DNA from: Agrococcus lahaulensis DSM 17612
GTDB lineage: Bacteria; Actinomycetota; Actinomycetes; Actinomycetales; Microbacteriaceae
Assembly: GCF_000425105.1 (NCBI RefSeq)
Contig: NZ_AULD01000006.1
Coordinates: 62,001-126,000, forward strand
DNA: 64,000 bases
Reading direction: 5' to 3'
Made by a program: the position numbers and the translations under genes. Below the pieces are notes generated by a model. It was not told where the DNA came from. It did no database searches and saw nothing but the letters and a program-made list of their open reading frames with translations. The number at the start of each line of letters is the position of its first letter. Position 1 is the first letter of the stretch. Of this stretch, positions 9,013-18,432 are shown piece after piece.

Positions 9013-10025
9013 CAGTGCCGCCCCCGCCGCGAGTGGTGCGACTGCTGGCCCTGGCGGGCCTGCCGCGCCATGACCCGCTGGTCGTGCGCCGTGTAGGCGT
9101 CGACGATCTCGCCCACGAGCGTGTGGCGCACGACGTCGGCGCTCGTGAGCATCGCGAAGCGGATGTCGTCGATCTTGCCGAGCACCTGCTGCGCGACCTG
9201 CAGCCCCGAGGTGCCGGCGGGCAGGTCGACCTGGGTCGCGTCGCCCGTGACGACCATCTTCGAGCCGAAGCCGAGTCGCGTGAGGAACATCTTCATCTGC
9301 TCGGGGGTCGTGTTCTGCGCCTCGTCGAGCACGATGAACGAGTCGTTGAGCGTGCGGCCGCGCATGTAGGCGAGCGGGGCGACCTCGACGACCCCGGTCG
9401 CGAGCAGCTTCGGCACGAGCTCGGGATCCATCATCTCGTTGAGCGCGTCGTAGAGCGGCCGCAGGTAGGGGTCGATCTTGTCGGTGAGCGTGCCGGGGAG
9501 GAAGCCGAGCCGCTCGCCCGCCTCGACCGCGGGGCGCGTGAGGATGATGCGGTTGACCTCCTTGCGGTGCAGCGCCTGCACGGCCTTGGCCATCGCGAGG
9601 TAGGTCTTGCCGGTGCCGGCGGGGCCGATGCCGAAGACGATCGTGTGGGCGTCGATCGACTCGACGTAGGCGCGCTGGCCCTCGGTCTTCGCACGGATCG
9701 ACTTGCCCTTGCTCGTCAGGATCACCTCGCCGATCGCGTCGGCGAGGCTGCGCGACGTGTCCTGCCGCAGGATGCGGCTGCCCTCGGCGACCTCGGTCTG
9801 GCTGAGGGCCGTGCCCTGGCGCACGAGGTCGACGAGCTCCTGCACGAGGCGGCCCGCGACCTCGACGTCGTGCTCGGGGCCCCCGAGCGTGACGAGGTTG
9901 CCGCGCACCGCGACCCGCACGTCGGGGTGCTCGCGCTCGAGGCGCGTGAGGAGCCGGTCCTGCGGCCCGAGCAGCCGCACCATCTCGATGCCGTCGATCT
10001 CGATCGAACGGGTTGCGTCAGGCAA
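9012..10025 (-). CDS. phoH: PhoH-like ATPase (PhoH/YbeZ)
   Basis: A 337-residue P-loop ATPase with Walker A G-P-A-G-T-G-K-T (about 138-145), [15 protein letters not shown] and Walker B L-D-E-A-Q-N. It is thought to act with YbeY in RNA metabolism. The first credible start is TTG 10025, which has GAGGG seven bases upstream and overlaps the HIT-protein stop by eight bases. No ATG lies in the conserved N-terminal region before I-E-I-D-G-I-E-M. The product ends in a basic His/Arg-rich tail. Position between the HIT gene and ybeY supports the assignment. Confidence 0.93.
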   Translation of the reverse strand: MPDATRSIEIDGIEMVRLLGPQDRLLTRLEREHPDVRVAVRGNLVTLGGPEHDVEVAGRLVQELVDLVRQGTALSQTEVAEGSRILRQDTSRSLADAIGEVILTSKGKSIRAKTEGQRAYVESIDAHTIVFGIGPAGTGKTYLAMAKAVQALHRKEVNRIILTRPAVEAGERLGFLPGTLTDKIDPYLRPLYDALNEMMDPELVPKLLATGVVEVAPLAYMRGRTLNDSFIVLDEAQNTTPEQMKMFLTRLGFGSKMVVTGDATQVDLPAGTSGLQVAQQVLGKIDDIRFAMLTSADVVRHTLVGEIVDAYTAHDQRVMARQARQGQQSHHSRRGRH

Positions 10026-10362
10026 GCGATCCCTCTCTGAGTGCGCCGGCGAGCACGTGCGCGTGCACGTGGAAGACGGTCTGACCGGCGAGCTCACCGG
10101 TGTTGAAGACGAGCCGGAAGTCGCCCTCGGCCCGCTCCCGGGCGATCGCCTGCGCGGCCTGCACCATCTCGGCCATGAGGTGGGGGTCGCCGGCGGCGAG
10201 CTCGACGACATCGCGGTACTGCGACGTCTTGGGCGTCACGACGACGTGCATGGGCGCTTGCGGCGCGATGTCGGTGAACGCGATGATGCGGTCGGTCTCG
10301 AGCACGATCTCCGCCGGGATCTCCCGCGCGACGATCCGCTCGAACACGGTGGGCTCAGCCAT
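10018..10362 (-). CDS. HIT-family nucleotide-binding protein
   Basis: A 114-residue histidine-triad protein of the HINT type, a purine nucleoside phosphoramidase-like fold. The triad H-V-H-A-H-V-L occurs near residues 96-102, and upstream elements I-A-F-T-D-I-A-P-Q-A-P-M-H match the family. ATG 10362 is placed 7 bases after TAGGCT (plus 10370-10375, minus strand), so this operon may have an internal leaderless promoter here. It is followed directly by phoH with an 8-base overlap. Confidence 0.93.
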   Translation of the reverse strand: MAEPTVFERIVAREIPAEIVLETDRIIAFTDIAPQAPMHVVVTPKTSQYRDVVELAAGDPHLMAEMVQAAQAIARERAEGDFRLVFNTGELAGQTVFHVHAHVLAGALREGSLA

Positions 10363-10387
10363 GGCAGTCAGCCTACCCGCGCCCCGC

Positions 10388-11113
10388 TCACCATCGCCCG
10401 AAGCGCAGCGAGAGGGCCGCGAGCCCGGCGAGACCGGCCGTCGAGGTGCGCAGCACGTGGTCCCCCATCCGCGCCCGCACCGCGCCGGCCGCGTCGAGCG
10501 CCTCGAGCTCGCCCGTGTCGATGCCGCCCTCCGGCCCGACGACGAGCAGCGCATCGCCCTCGAGCGGCACCTCGGCGATCGAGTCGGGTGCGGTCGGGTC
10601 GAGCACGACGAGCTGCCACTGCCCGGCGAGGCCCGCGAGCCCCGCGGTGTCGACGACGCCCGTCACCTCCGGCAGCCGCGCGCGGATGGCCTGCTTGCCC
10701 GCCTCCCGCACGATCCGACGCCAGCGCTCGAGCGCCTTGTCGCCGCGGTCGCCCTTCCACTGCACGACGCTGCGCCGCGCCTGCCACGGCACGATGACGT
10801 CGACGCCGAGCTCGGTGGATGCCTGCACGGCGAGCTCGGCGCGATCGCCCTTCGCGAGCGCCTGAGCGAGCGCGATGCGCGGGCTCGGCTGCGGCACCGC
10901 CTCGACGCGCTGGAGCACCACGTCGACGCCGTCGCGCTCGACGCGGTCGACGATCCCCTCGGCGAGCGTCCCGGCGCCGTCGCTCACGAGCACGCGCTCG
11001 CCGCGGCGCATGCGCGAGACGACGGCGGCGTGGTGCGCCTCCTCGCCCTCGAGCGTCACGATCGCGCCCGGCTCGGCGCCCGCGAGCGCGTCGTGCCAGT
11101 AGCAGTGCGCCAT
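10388..11113 (-). CDS. rsmE: 16S rRNA (uracil(1498)-N(3))-methyltransferase RsmE
   Basis: A 241-residue SPOUT methyltransferase that modifies U1498 of 16S rRNA. The family motif G-P-E-G-G-I-D-T-G-E-L-E and the late D-H-V-L-R-T-S-T-A knot segment are both present, and the N-terminal part has the PUA-like basic surface. The start codon overlaps the dnaJ stop (TGATG at 11111-11115). The dnaJ-rsmE order is typical of actinobacteria. Confidence 0.94.
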   Translation of the reverse strand: MAHCYWHDALAGAEPGAIVTLEGEEAHHAAVVSRMRRGERVLVSDGAGTLAEGIVDRVERDGVDVVLQRVEAVPQPSPRIALAQALAKGDRAELAVQASTELGVDVIVPWQARRSVVQWKGDRGDKALERWRRIVREAGKQAIRARLPEVTGVVDTAGLAGLAGQWQLVVLDPTAPDSIAEVPLEGDALLVVGPEGGIDTGELEALDAAGAVRARMGDHVLRTSTAGLAGLAALSLRFGRW

Positions 11114-12201
11114 CAGAGGCGCAGGCGGTCGCGCATCTTCGCGAACAGCCCCTGCTTGAAGTGCGCGAGCTGCGGTGCGGGCGCCTTCGTGCGGTCGCGG
11201 AGCTCGCGCAGCAGCTCCTCCGTGCGACGGTCGACGCGCTGCGGCGTGACCACCTGCACGCCGAGCCTGAGGTCGCCGCGACCGGCGCCGCGGAGGCGCG
11301 TGACGCCGCGCTCCCCGACCGTGATGACGTCGCCCGACTGGGTGCCGGGGCGCACCTCGACCTCGACGGGCCCGTCGATGCCCTCGATGGTGCTGCGCGC
11401 GCCGAGCACCGCGTCGGGGAACGACACCTCGAGGGTGCCGAGCAGGTCGTCGCCGTCGCGGGAGAAGACGTCGTGGTGGCGCACGTTGATCTCGAGGTAG
11501 AGCGTGCCCGCGGGCCCGCCTGCCTCGCCGACCTCGCCCTGGCCGGGCAGCTGGATGCGCAGTCCGGTGTCGACGCCCGCGGGGATGTCGACGGGGATCG
11601 TGCGCTCGGCGCGCACGCGGCCGTGGCCCGCGCACGTCGGGCACGGCTCGGGGATGATGCTGCCGTAGCCCTGGCACGCCGCGCACGGCTGCGACGTGAC
11701 GACGTTGCCGAGCAGCGACCGCACCTGCCGCTGCACGTGGCCGGAGCCGCCGCACATCGTGCAGCGCTGCAGGCTCGAGCCCGGCGCGGTGCACGCGCCG
11801 TCGCACGTCTCGCACAGCACGGCCGTCTGCACGCGGAGCTCGCGGTGCACCCCGAAGACGACGTCGGCGAGGTCGAGGTCGACGCGCAGCAGGCTGTCCT
11901 GCCCCGGCTGGCGCCGCGAGCGCGGACCGGCCGAGCGGCCGCCGCCGAAGAACTGCTCGAAGATGTCGCCGAAGCCGAAGCCCCCGGCACCGCCGAGCGA
12001 CGGCCCGCGGTCGTACTCCGCGCGCGACTGCGGGTCGCCGAGCACGTCGTAGGCGTGCGTGACGTCTTTGAAGCGCTCGGCCGCGTCCTCGCTCGGGTTG
12101 ACGTCGGGGTGCAGCTCGCGCGCGAGCCGACGGTACGCCTTCTTGATCTCGTCCTGCGTGGCGTCGCGCTCGACGCCGAGGGTCTCGTAGTGGTCGCTCA
12201 C
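11113..12201 (-). CDS. dnaJ: molecular chaperone DnaJ (DnaJ2 type)
   Basis: A 362-residue Hsp40. The J domain at 4-68 carries H31-P32-D33. A Gly/Phe-rich linker (about 68-90) is followed by a zinc-finger region with four CxxCxGxG-like repeats (C-E-T-C-D-G, C-T-M-C-G-G, C-A-A-C-Q-G, C-P-T-C-A-G), then the C-terminal substrate-binding domains. Location directly after hrcA marks it as the HrcA-controlled dnaJ2 of actinobacteria, not the one in a dnaK operon. It abuts hrcA (stop at 12202) and overlaps rsmE. Confidence 0.96.
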   Translation of the reverse strand: MSDHYETLGVERDATQDEIKKAYRRLARELHPDVNPSEDAAERFKDVTHAYDVLGDPQSRAEYDRGPSLGGAGGFGFGDIFEQFFGGGRSAGPRSRRQPGQDSLLRVDLDLADVVFGVHRELRVQTAVLCETCDGACTAPGSSLQRCTMCGGSGHVQRQVRSLLGNVVTSQPCAACQGYGSIIPEPCPTCAGHGRVRAERTIPVDIPAGVDTGLRIQLPGQGEVGEAGGPAGTLYLEINVRHHDVFSRDGDDLLGTLEVSFPDAVLGARSTIEGIDGPVEVEVRPGTQSGDVITVGERGVTRLRGAGRGDLRLGVQVVTPQRVDRRTEELLRELRDRTKAPAPQLAHFKQGLFAKMRDRLRL

Positions 12202-13215
12202 TCAGTCCTCGCTCAGCAGCCGCGTGAGGTAGCGCGCCACTGCGCGCACCGCGGCCATGTTCCCTGCGTAGTCCATCCGGGTCGGGCCCAGGACGCCCAC
12301 GTGCCCCTCGCTGCCGTCGGCCGTGTAGGTCGACGCGACGACGGCCGCCTCGCCGAGCGGCCCCGACAGCTCGCGCCCGATGCGGGTCGCGACCTCTCCC
12401 TCGGAGCCCATCTCGTCGAAGAGGCGCAGGAGCGTCACCTGCTCCTCGATCGCGTCGAGCACGGGCGTCACGGTGCCCTGGAAGTCTCGCTCCTCGCGCA
12501 CGAGGTTCGCGGCGCCCGCCATCACGATGCGGTCACCGCCGGCGCCCTGCAGCATCTCGGTGAGCGCCTGCGCGACCGCGCCGGTCGCGGCGGCGATGGA
12601 GGCGGGGGCGGATGCGGCTGTCGACGAGAGGCGCTGGACGGCCTCCGCGGGAGCGAGCTCGGCGATCGTCTCGGTGAACGCTCGACCGAGCACCGATGCC
12701 TGGTCGGGCTCGATGCGCTGGCCGACGTCGAGCAGGCGCTGCTCGACGCGCCCGGAGTCGAGGATGAGCACGGCGAGCACCTTCGACTCGGTGACCGCGA
12801 CGAGCTCGACGCGGCGCACGGCGCCGGGCCGCCGCAGCGGCACCTGCACGAGCGCGACCTGGTTCGTGAGGCTCGAGAGCAGGCGCGCGGTGCGGGCGAG
12901 CACGTCGTCGCGGTCGACCGACTCGTCGAGGAAGCGCGCGATCGCCTGGCGCTGCGCGGGGGTGAGCGGCTGCATGCGCTGCAGCCGGTCGACGAAGACG
13001 CGGTAGCCCTTGTCGGTCGGCACCCGCCCCGAGGACGTGTGCGGCGCGACGATGAGCTCCTCCTCCTCGAGGAGCGCCATGTCGTTGCGGATCGTCGCGG
13101 CGGAGACCCCGAAGGCGTGCCGCTCGACGATCGACTTCGACCCCACCGGCTCCCGCAGGGCGACGTAGTCCTCGACGATCGCCCGGAGGACCTCGAGACC
13201 GCGATCCGAGACCAT
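12202..13215 (-). CDS. hrcA: heat-inducible transcription repressor HrcA
   Basis: A 337-residue repressor of class I heat-shock genes. The N-terminal winged helix (V-G-S-K-S-I-V-E-R-H-A-F-G-V-S-A-A-T-I-R-N-D-M) and the family segment T-S-S-G-R-V-P-T-D-K-G-Y-R at about 60-72 are clear. GAAGGAG stands 6-7 bases before ATG 13215. A CIRCE-like dyad lies immediately upstream (13235-13261), so the operon is probably autoregulated. First gene of the eight-gene unit that ends with era. Confidence 0.96.
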   Translation of the reverse strand: MVSDRGLEVLRAIVEDYVALREPVGSKSIVERHAFGVSAATIRNDMALLEEEELIVAPHTSSGRVPTDKGYRVFVDRLQRMQPLTPAQRQAIARFLDESVDRDDVLARTARLLSSLTNQVALVQVPLRRPGAVRRVELVAVTESKVLAVLILDSGRVEQRLLDVGQRIEPDQASVLGRAFTETIAELAPAEAVQRLSSTAASAPASIAAATGAVAQALTEMLQGAGGDRIVMAGAANLVREERDFQGTVTPVLDAIEEQVTLLRLFDEMGSEGEVATRIGRELSGPLGEAAVVASTYTADGSEGHVGVLGPTRMDYAGNMAAVRAVARYLTRLLSED

Positions 13216-13234
13216 CCCGCGCTCCTTCCCCCTG

Positions 13235-13261
13235 CTGGCACTCTCCGATGCTGACTGCCAA
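13235..13261 (-). promoter_or_regulatory. CIRCE-like operator of hrcA-dnaJ
   Basis: On the minus strand TTGGCAGTC-N9-GAGTGCCAG matches the CIRCE consensus TTAGCACTC-N9-GAGTGCTAA with two differences per arm and the exact 9-base spacer. A -10-like TAGGAT (plus 13261-13266) immediately precedes it, so bound HrcA would cover the transcription start. The ATG lies 20 bases downstream. Confidence 0.8.
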
Positions 13262-13340
13262 TCCTACCGCGCTCCGGCGCGTCGCGCCCGATCGCTCACC
13301 CGTTCCCCAGGCGCCCGGGCGCACAATGGCCGTGCGGAAC

Positions 13341-13359
13341 GTCCGCAGAGCTCGCGGAC
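13341..13359 (+). promoter_or_regulatory. inverted repeat upstream of the DUF4870 gene
   Basis: GTCCGC and GCGGAC flank a 7-base spacer, 22 bases before the ATG. It could be an operator or part of a 5' RNA hairpin. No regulator can be assigned. Confidence 0.3.
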
Positions 13360-13380
13360 CATTCACGAAAGGCACTCCCC

Positions 13381-14199
13381 ATGTCCGACCCCAACGTGCC
13401 CCGCCGAGACGACCAGCACGACCCGGCCGACCCCTCCGTCGAGGGCTTCTCGGTCACCGACGAGCAGCACGCAGCCCCCAGCGCGCCCGCCGCTCCCGCT
13501 CTCGGCCAGCCGGCCGAGCCGTTCTCCGCCCCCGCGGCCGGCAGCGCGCCGGGCGCCCCTGGCCAGCCGGCGTTCAGCGCGGGCGGCGACGCCGGCCGCG
13601 ACTGGAGCCGACCGCACCCCGGCCAGCACGGCAGCGCCCCCTTCGACCAGCCCGCCAGCGGGCAGCCCGGGTACGGCCAGGGCGGCTACGGCCAGCCCGG
13701 CGGTCCGCAGCACGGCGCCCCCCAGTACGGGTCGCCGCAGCACGGCGCCCCCCAGTACGGGTCCCCGCAGTACGGATCGCCCCAGTACGGCGCCCCCGGT
13801 CAGCCGCAGTACGCGGCGGGCGCGCCCATGTCGCCCGTCGACGAGAAGAACGCCGGCATGTGGGGCCACCTCTCGGGCCTCTCGACGATCGTCACCGGCG
13901 GCTTCGGCGGCTGGATCGGCCCGCTCATCGTCTACCTCATCTACAAGGACCGCAGCGCCTTCGCCAGGCAGGAGTCGAAGGAGGCGCTGAACTTCGGCAT
14001 CTTCATGACCATCCTGGTCGTGGGCATCTGGGTGCTCGCGGTCCTCCTGGGCATCCTCACGTTCGGCATCGGCTCGATCCTCGGCGCCTTCTACTGGGTG
14101 CCGCCGCTGCTGCAGGTGATCTTCTCGATCATCGGAGGCGTGCGCGTCAACGCCGGAGGCTCCTACCGCTACCCGTTCAACTGGCGGCTCGTGAAGTAG
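13381..14199 (+). CDS. DUF4870 membrane protein with Pro/Gln/Gly/Tyr-rich N-terminal tail
   Basis: A 272-residue protein. Residues 1-150 are low complexity, rich in P, Q, G, A and Y, with repeats of the type Q-H-G-A-P-Q-Y-G-S-P. Residues 155-272 form a DUF4870 domain with three predicted TM helices (about 168-190, 205-235 and 240-260). GAAAGG lies eight bases before ATG 13381. The tail probably faces the cytoplasm, and the function is unknown. The gene converges on hemW with a 3-base gap. The tail-coding DNA holds near-identical 30-bp repeats (13708-13800) that could vary in copy number. Confidence 0.85.
   Translation: MSDPNVPRRDDQHDPADPSVEGFSVTDEQHAAPSAPAAPALGQPAEPFSAPAAGSAPGAPGQPAFSAGGDAGRDWSRPHPGQHGSAPFDQPASGQPGYGQGGYGQPGGPQHGAPQYGSPQHGAPQYGSPQYGSPQYGAPGQPQYAAGAPMSPVDEKNAGMWGHLSGLSTIVTGGFGGWIGPLIVYLIYKDRSAFARQESKEALNFGIFMTILVVGIWVLAVLLGILTFGIGSILGAFYWVPPLLQVIFSIIGGVRVNAGGSYRYPFNWRLVK
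13708..13800 (+). repeat. in-frame tandem repeats within the DUF4870 tail
   Basis: Three to four imperfect copies of a 15/30-bp unit built from CAGTACGG and GGCGCCCCC blocks encode Q-Y-G-S-P and Q-H-G-A-P steps. Unit length is a multiple of three, so changes in copy number would keep the frame. Confidence 0.65.
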
Positions 14200-14202
14200 G
14201 CC

Positions 14203-15408
14203 TCACGGCAGCAGGCGCCGCACGACGGCGTCGGCGAGCAGCCGCCCTCGCAGCGTCGGGACCACCCGGCCCGCGAGGGCGGCTCTGCCGTCGACGAGGC
14301 CCTCGGCCACGAGGCCCGCGACCGCGCGGCGCCCCTCGGCGTCGAGCACGTCGATCGCGAGCCCCTCGGCGATCCGCGACTCGAGCAGCACGCGCTCGAC
14401 CCGGCGCGTCTCGGCGTCGAGCACCTCGCGCGCGAGCGCGGGCGAGCTGCCCGCGGCGAGGCGATCGCGGTAGGCGGCCGGGTGCTTGACGTTCCACCAG
14501 CGCACGCCGCCCACGTGGCTGTGCGCGCCGGGCCCGAAGCCCCACCAGTCGTGCCCGCGCCAGTAGGCGAGGTTGTGCCGGGCGACCCTGTCGCCCCGCG
14601 CCCAGTTGGAGATCTCGTACCAGGAGTAGCCCGCCTGGCCGAGGGACGCATCCGCCGCCTCGTACATCGCGGCCTGCAGGTCGTCGTCGGGCGCCTCGAG
14701 CTCGCCCCGGCGGATGCGCCGCGCGAGGGCGGTGCCCTCCTCGACGATGAGCGCGTAGGCCGAGACGTGGTCGGGCGCCATCGCGACGGCCGCGTCGAGC
14801 GAGCGCTGCCAATCGGCGAGCGACTCCCCCGGCGCGCCGTAGATGAGGTCGAGGCTCACCTCGAGCCCCGCCTCTCGCGCCCACTCGACGACGAGCGGCA
14901 CGCGCTCGGGGTCGTGCGTGCGGTCGAGCGCCGCGAGCACGTGCGGCACCGCCGACTGCATGCCGATCGAGACGCGCGTCACGCCGCCCGCCCTCAGTTG
15001 CGCGAGACCGGCACGGTCGATGGAGTCGGGGTTCGCCTCGACCGAGACCTCCGCGCCGTCGGCGAGCCCGAACGCATCCGCCACGCCCTGGAGCATCGCG
15101 ACGAGGTCGCCCGAGGGCAGGAGCGTGGGCGTGCCGCCGCCGAAGAAGACGGTCTGCATTGGCCGGAGCGGACCGAGCTCGCCGAGCACCTCGCGCGCGA
15201 GGCGGATCTCGGCGGCGACGTCGCCCGGGTAGCCCGCGCGCGTCGCGCCGCGCAGCTCGTCGGCCGTGTAGGTGTTGAAGTCGCAGTAGCCGCACCGCAC
15301 CGAGCAGAACGGCACGTGGATGTAGGCGCCGAACGGCGCATCGGCCGCGGTGCCCTCGGGCAGCCGGCCGTCGGCGGGCGCCGCCTCGCCGTCGGGCAGG
15401 CGTCCCAC
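14203..15408 (-). CDS. hemW: radical SAM heme chaperone HemW
   Basis: A 401-residue radical SAM protein, formerly annotated as coproporphyrinogen III oxidase, that binds and delivers heme. The 4Fe-4S motif C35-x3-C39-x2-C42 and the following Y-C-D-F-N-T-Y are diagnostic, and G-G-G-T-P-T-L-L supplies the SAM-binding GGGTP. The C-terminal HemN_C domain is present. GTG 15408 follows the DUF1990 stop by one base, so the two are probably coupled. The lepA-hemW neighbourhood is typical across many bacteria. Confidence 0.94.
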   Translation of the reverse strand: MGRLPDGEAAPADGRLPEGTAADAPFGAYIHVPFCSVRCGYCDFNTYTADELRGATRAGYPGDVAAEIRLAREVLGELGPLRPMQTVFFGGGTPTLLPSGDLVAMLQGVADAFGLADGAEVSVEANPDSIDRAGLAQLRAGGVTRVSIGMQSAVPHVLAALDRTHDPERVPLVVEWAREAGLEVSLDLIYGAPGESLADWQRSLDAAVAMAPDHVSAYALIVEEGTALARRIRRGELEAPDDDLQAAMYEAADASLGQAGYSWYEISNWARGDRVARHNLAYWRGHDWWGFGPGAHSHVGGVRWWNVKHPAAYRDRLAAGSSPALAREVLDAETRRVERVLLESRIAEGLAIDVLDAEGRRAVAGLVAEGLVDGRAALAGRVVPTLRGRLLADAVVRRLLP

Positions 15409-15409
15409 G

Positions 15410-16045
15410 TCAGCGCACGTCGATCGAGCGCAGCACGTCCATGTAGCGGTCGTGGTACTTCGAGCGCAGCGCCTTCGAGATGGGCGCGCCGAGCTTCGCG
15501 TACCACGCCGCGTTGCGGACGATCGCGCGGAAGTGGAGGAAGACCGTCTCGTCCTCGGCGATCTCGATCGTGAAGCGCTCCTCGCCGGCCTCGGGGTGCC
15601 CCTCGAGCGAGCCGAGGATCACGCCGTGGCTGTCGGGCTCCTCCTCGACCGCGATGACGCGCATCGGGCCGTGGAACTGCATGCCGAGGAAGCGGATGCG
15701 CTGGTCGATCGAGTCGCCCGGCTGGAGGAACGGCTCGCCGTCGGGGCCGAAGTCCTGCTGCGGCTCGACGCTCGCGGCGCGCGTGGCCTCGCCGTCCTGG
15801 AAGCCGACCGGGCGGTAGACCGTGCCCTCCTCGGTGCCCACGACGTCGACCTCGATGCCTGCGAGCCGCTGCACCTTCCAGGTGCGCAGCGCCGCGACGG
15901 CGGCGTCGAAGCGCGGCCGGCCGTGGCCGATGCGCGCGCGCCGCTGCACGACCTCGAAGCCCTTCGGGGGGAAGCGCGTGAAGTCGAAGTGCGCCGTCGC
16001 GCCCACGGCGCCGTAGTTGGTCGAGCGCTCGCGGATGGGCTTCAC
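15410..16045 (-). CDS. DUF1990 family protein
   Basis: A 211-residue protein matching the DUF1990 family of actinobacteria and plants, with an N-terminal N-Y-G-A-V-G-A-T segment, the W[10 protein letters not shown] region and a late [12 protein letters not shown]. No catalytic motif is recognised. The GTG start overlaps the lepA stop (GTGA at 16042-16045), and the gene sits between lepA and hemW, which suggests co-expression. Function unknown. Confidence 0.85.
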   Translation of the reverse strand: MKPIRERSTNYGAVGATAHFDFTRFPPKGFEVVQRRARIGHGRPRFDAAVAALRTWKVQRLAGIEVDVVGTEEGTVYRPVGFQDGEATRAASVEPQQDFGPDGEPFLQPGDSIDQRIRFLGMQFHGPMRVIAVEEEPDSHGVILGSLEGHPEAGEERFTIEIAEDETVFLHFRAIVRNAAWYAKLGAPISKALRSKYHDRYMDVLRSIDVR

Positions 16046-17892
16046 TTCGCGTCCTTCTTCGACTCGCCGCTCGAGAGGGCGGCGATGAACGCCTCTTGAG
16101 GCACCTCGACGCGGCCGACCATCTTCATGCGCTTCTTGCCCTCCTTCTGCTTCTCGAGCAGCTTGCGCTTGCGGGAGATGTCGCCGCCGTAGCACTTCGC
16201 GAGCACGTCCTTGCGGATCGCGCGGATCGTCTCGCGCGCGATGATGCGCGCTCCGACGGCGGCCTGGATCGGCACCTCGAACTGCTGCCTCGGGATGAGG
16301 TCCTTGAGCTTGCCGGCCATGAGCACGCCGTAGGCGTAGGCCTTGTCGCGGTGCACGATCGCGCTGAACGCATCCACCTGCTCGCCCTGGAGCAGGATGT
16401 CGACCTTGACGAGGTCGCCCTCCTCCTCGCCGTCGAGCTCGTAGTCGAGCGAGGCGTAGCCCTGCGTCTTCGACTTCAGCTGGTCGAAGAAGTCGAAGAC
16501 GATCTCGCCGAGCGGCAGGCGGTAGCGCAGCTCGACGCGGTCCTCCGAGAGGTACTCCATGCCGCCGAGCGTGCCGCGGCGCGACTGGCACAGCTCCATG
16601 ATCGCGCCGACGTAGTCCTTCGGCGCGAGGATCGTCGCGCGCACCATCGGCTCGACGATCGAGTGGATCTTGCCCTCGGGGAACTCGCTCGGGTTCGTCA
16701 CGGTGTGCACGACGCGGTCCTCGGTCTGCACCTCGTAGACGACGCTCGGGGCTGTCGCGATGAGGTCGAGGTTGAACTCGCGCTCGAGCCGCTCGGTGAT
16801 GATCTCGAGGTGCAGGAGGCCCAGGAAGCCGCAGCGGAAGCCGAAGCCGAGCGCGACGGAGGTCTCCGGCTCGTAGACGAGCGCCGCATCCGACAGCTTG
16901 AGCTTGTCGAGCGCCTCGCGCAGCACCGGGTAGTCGCTGCCGTCGATCGGGTAGAGACCCGAGAAGACCATCGGCTTCGGGTCGGCGTAGCCCTTGAGGG
17001 GCTCGGTCGCCGGGGCGCGGAAGGTCGTGACGGTGTCGCCGACCTTCGACTGGCGCACGTCCTTCACGCCCGTGATGAGGTAGCCGACCTCGCCCGCGGC
17101 GAGCCCCTTCGCGGGCACGGGCTCGGGGCTCGAGACGCCGATCTCGAGCAGCTCGTGGCGCGCGCCCGTCGACATCATCTGGATCTGCTCGCGAGGCTGG
17201 AGCCGGCCGTCGACCATGCGCACGTAGGTGACGACGCCGCGGTAGCTGTCGTACACGGAGTCGAAGATCATCGCGCGAGCCGGCCCGTCGACGTCGCCCT
17301 GCGGCGCGGGGATCGTGCGCACGACGCGGTCGAGCAGCGCGTCGACGCCCACGCCCGTCTTGCCGCTCACGCGCAGCACGTCGTCGGGGTCGCCGCCGAT
17401 GAGGCCGGCGATCTCGGCCGCGAACTTGTCGGGGTCGGCGGCCGGCAGGTCGATCTTGTTGAGCACCGGGATGATCTCGAGGTCGTTGTCCATCGCGAGG
17501 TAGAGGTTCGCGAGCGTCTGCGCCTCGATGCCCTGCGCGGCGTCGACGAGCAGGATCGCGCCCTCGCACGCGGCGAGCGAGCGGCTCACCTCGTAGGTGA
17601 AGTCGACGTGGCCGGGGGTGTCGATCATGTTGAGCGCGAACGTCTCGCCGTCGACCTCCCACGGCATCCGGACGGCCTGGGACTTGATCGTGATGCCGCG
17701 CTCGCGCTCGATGTCCATGCGGTCGAGGTACTGCGCGCGCATCGAGCGGTCGTCGACGACGCCCGTGAGCTGCAGCATGCGGTCGGCGAGGGTCGACTTG
17801 CCGTGGTCGATGTGCGCGATGATGCAGAAGTTGCGGATGCTCGCGGGATCGGTCGAGGCAGGCTCGAGTGCCTTGGTCGCTCTGGGGCTCAC
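16042..17892 (-). CDS. lepA: elongation factor 4 (LepA)
   Basis: A 616-residue translational GTPase implicated in initiation and ribosome rescue. G1 A-H-I-D-H-G-K-S-T at residues 26-34, switch G-I-T-I-K-S-Q, G3 D-T-P-G-H, and G4 N-K-I-D are all present. The LepA-specific C-terminal domain ends with a basic Lys-rich run ([16 protein letters not shown]). GTG 17892 has GAAGGA five bases upstream. It diverges from rpsT, the usual arrangement in actinobacteria. Confidence 0.97.
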   Translation of the reverse strand: MSPRATKALEPASTDPASIRNFCIIAHIDHGKSTLADRMLQLTGVVDDRSMRAQYLDRMDIERERGITIKSQAVRMPWEVDGETFALNMIDTPGHVDFTYEVSRSLAACEGAILLVDAAQGIEAQTLANLYLAMDNDLEIIPVLNKIDLPAADPDKFAAEIAGLIGGDPDDVLRVSGKTGVGVDALLDRVVRTIPAPQGDVDGPARAMIFDSVYDSYRGVVTYVRMVDGRLQPREQIQMMSTGARHELLEIGVSSPEPVPAKGLAAGEVGYLITGVKDVRQSKVGDTVTTFRAPATEPLKGYADPKPMVFSGLYPIDGSDYPVLREALDKLKLSDAALVYEPETSVALGFGFRCGFLGLLHLEIITERLEREFNLDLIATAPSVVYEVQTEDRVVHTVTNPSEFPEGKIHSIVEPMVRATILAPKDYVGAIMELCQSRRGTLGGMEYLSEDRVELRYRLPLGEIVFDFFDQLKSKTQGYASLDYELDGEEEGDLVKVDILLQGEQVDAFSAIVHRDKAYAYGVLMAGKLKDLIPRQQFEVPIQAAVGARIIARETIRAIRKDVLAKCYGGDISRKRKLLEKQKEGKKRMKMVGRVEVPQEAFIAALSSGESKKDAK

Positions 17893-17968
17893 GGGTCCTT
17901 CTCGATGGGGGTCTCGATGGGGTGGTGCGGAATGGCCCATTCTCCCACAGCGGATGCGTCGGGCCGCG

Positions 17969-17998
17969 TTGCGACCGCGGGCCGCGCGCTGGTAGAGT
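17969..17998 (+). promoter_or_regulatory. rpsT promoter
   Basis: TTGCGA (17969-17974) and TAGAGT (17993-17998) are separated by 18 bases. The predicted start near 18005 leaves a 5' leader of roughly 105 bases before rpsT, long enough for autoregulation by S20, although no specific structure was identified. Confidence 0.6.
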
Positions 17999-18111
17999 CG
18001 TTCGTTGGCTTCCCCTTCTTCCGTGCGCCCGTCGCGCGAGGGCGGGTCGCGGCGGGGCTCTTGGGAGCGCAAGCCGCCGCCAACCATCTTCCGATCAGAA
18101 CAGGACCCCAC

Positions 18112-18372
18112 GTGGCGAACATCAAGTCGCAGATCAAGCGCATCCTCACCAACCAGAAGGCGACCGACCGCAACCGCGCCGTCAAGAGCGAGGTCAAGAC
18201 CGCTGTGCGCGAGGCGCGCAAGGCGATCGCCGCGGGCGACAAGGCCGTGGCGCAGGAGAAGGTCGCCATCGCGGCGCGCAAGCTCGACAAGGCCGCCTCG
18301 AAGGGCGTCATCCACAAGAACCAGGCCGCGAACCGCAAGTCGTCGATCGCGAAGCAGGTCGCCGCGCTCTGA
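18112..18372 (+). CDS. rpsT: 30S ribosomal protein S20
   Basis: An 86-residue basic, helical protein with the S20 pattern ([10 protein letters not shown] near the N-terminus and [13 protein letters not shown] at the C-terminus). It is a primary 16S rRNA binding protein of the 30S body. The start is GTG 18112, with AGGA seven bases upstream. It has its own promoter and a strong terminator. Confidence 0.98.
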   Translation: MANIKSQIKRILTNQKATDRNRAVKSEVKTAVREARKAIAAGDKAVAQEKVAIAARKLDKAASKGVIHKNQAANRKSSIAKQVAAL

Positions 18373-18388
18373 TCGAGCCGCACACCTC

Positions 18389-18420
18389 GAAGGCGGGGGC
18401 CCCGACGGGCCCCCGCCTTC
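18389..18420 (+). terminator. rpsT terminator hairpin
   Basis: A perfect 14-bp stem (GAAGGCGGGGGCCC and its complement) with a CGAC loop starts 17 bases after the rpsT stop. No T run follows. Confidence 0.85.
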
Positions 18421-18432
18421 GTCGTCCCGCCC

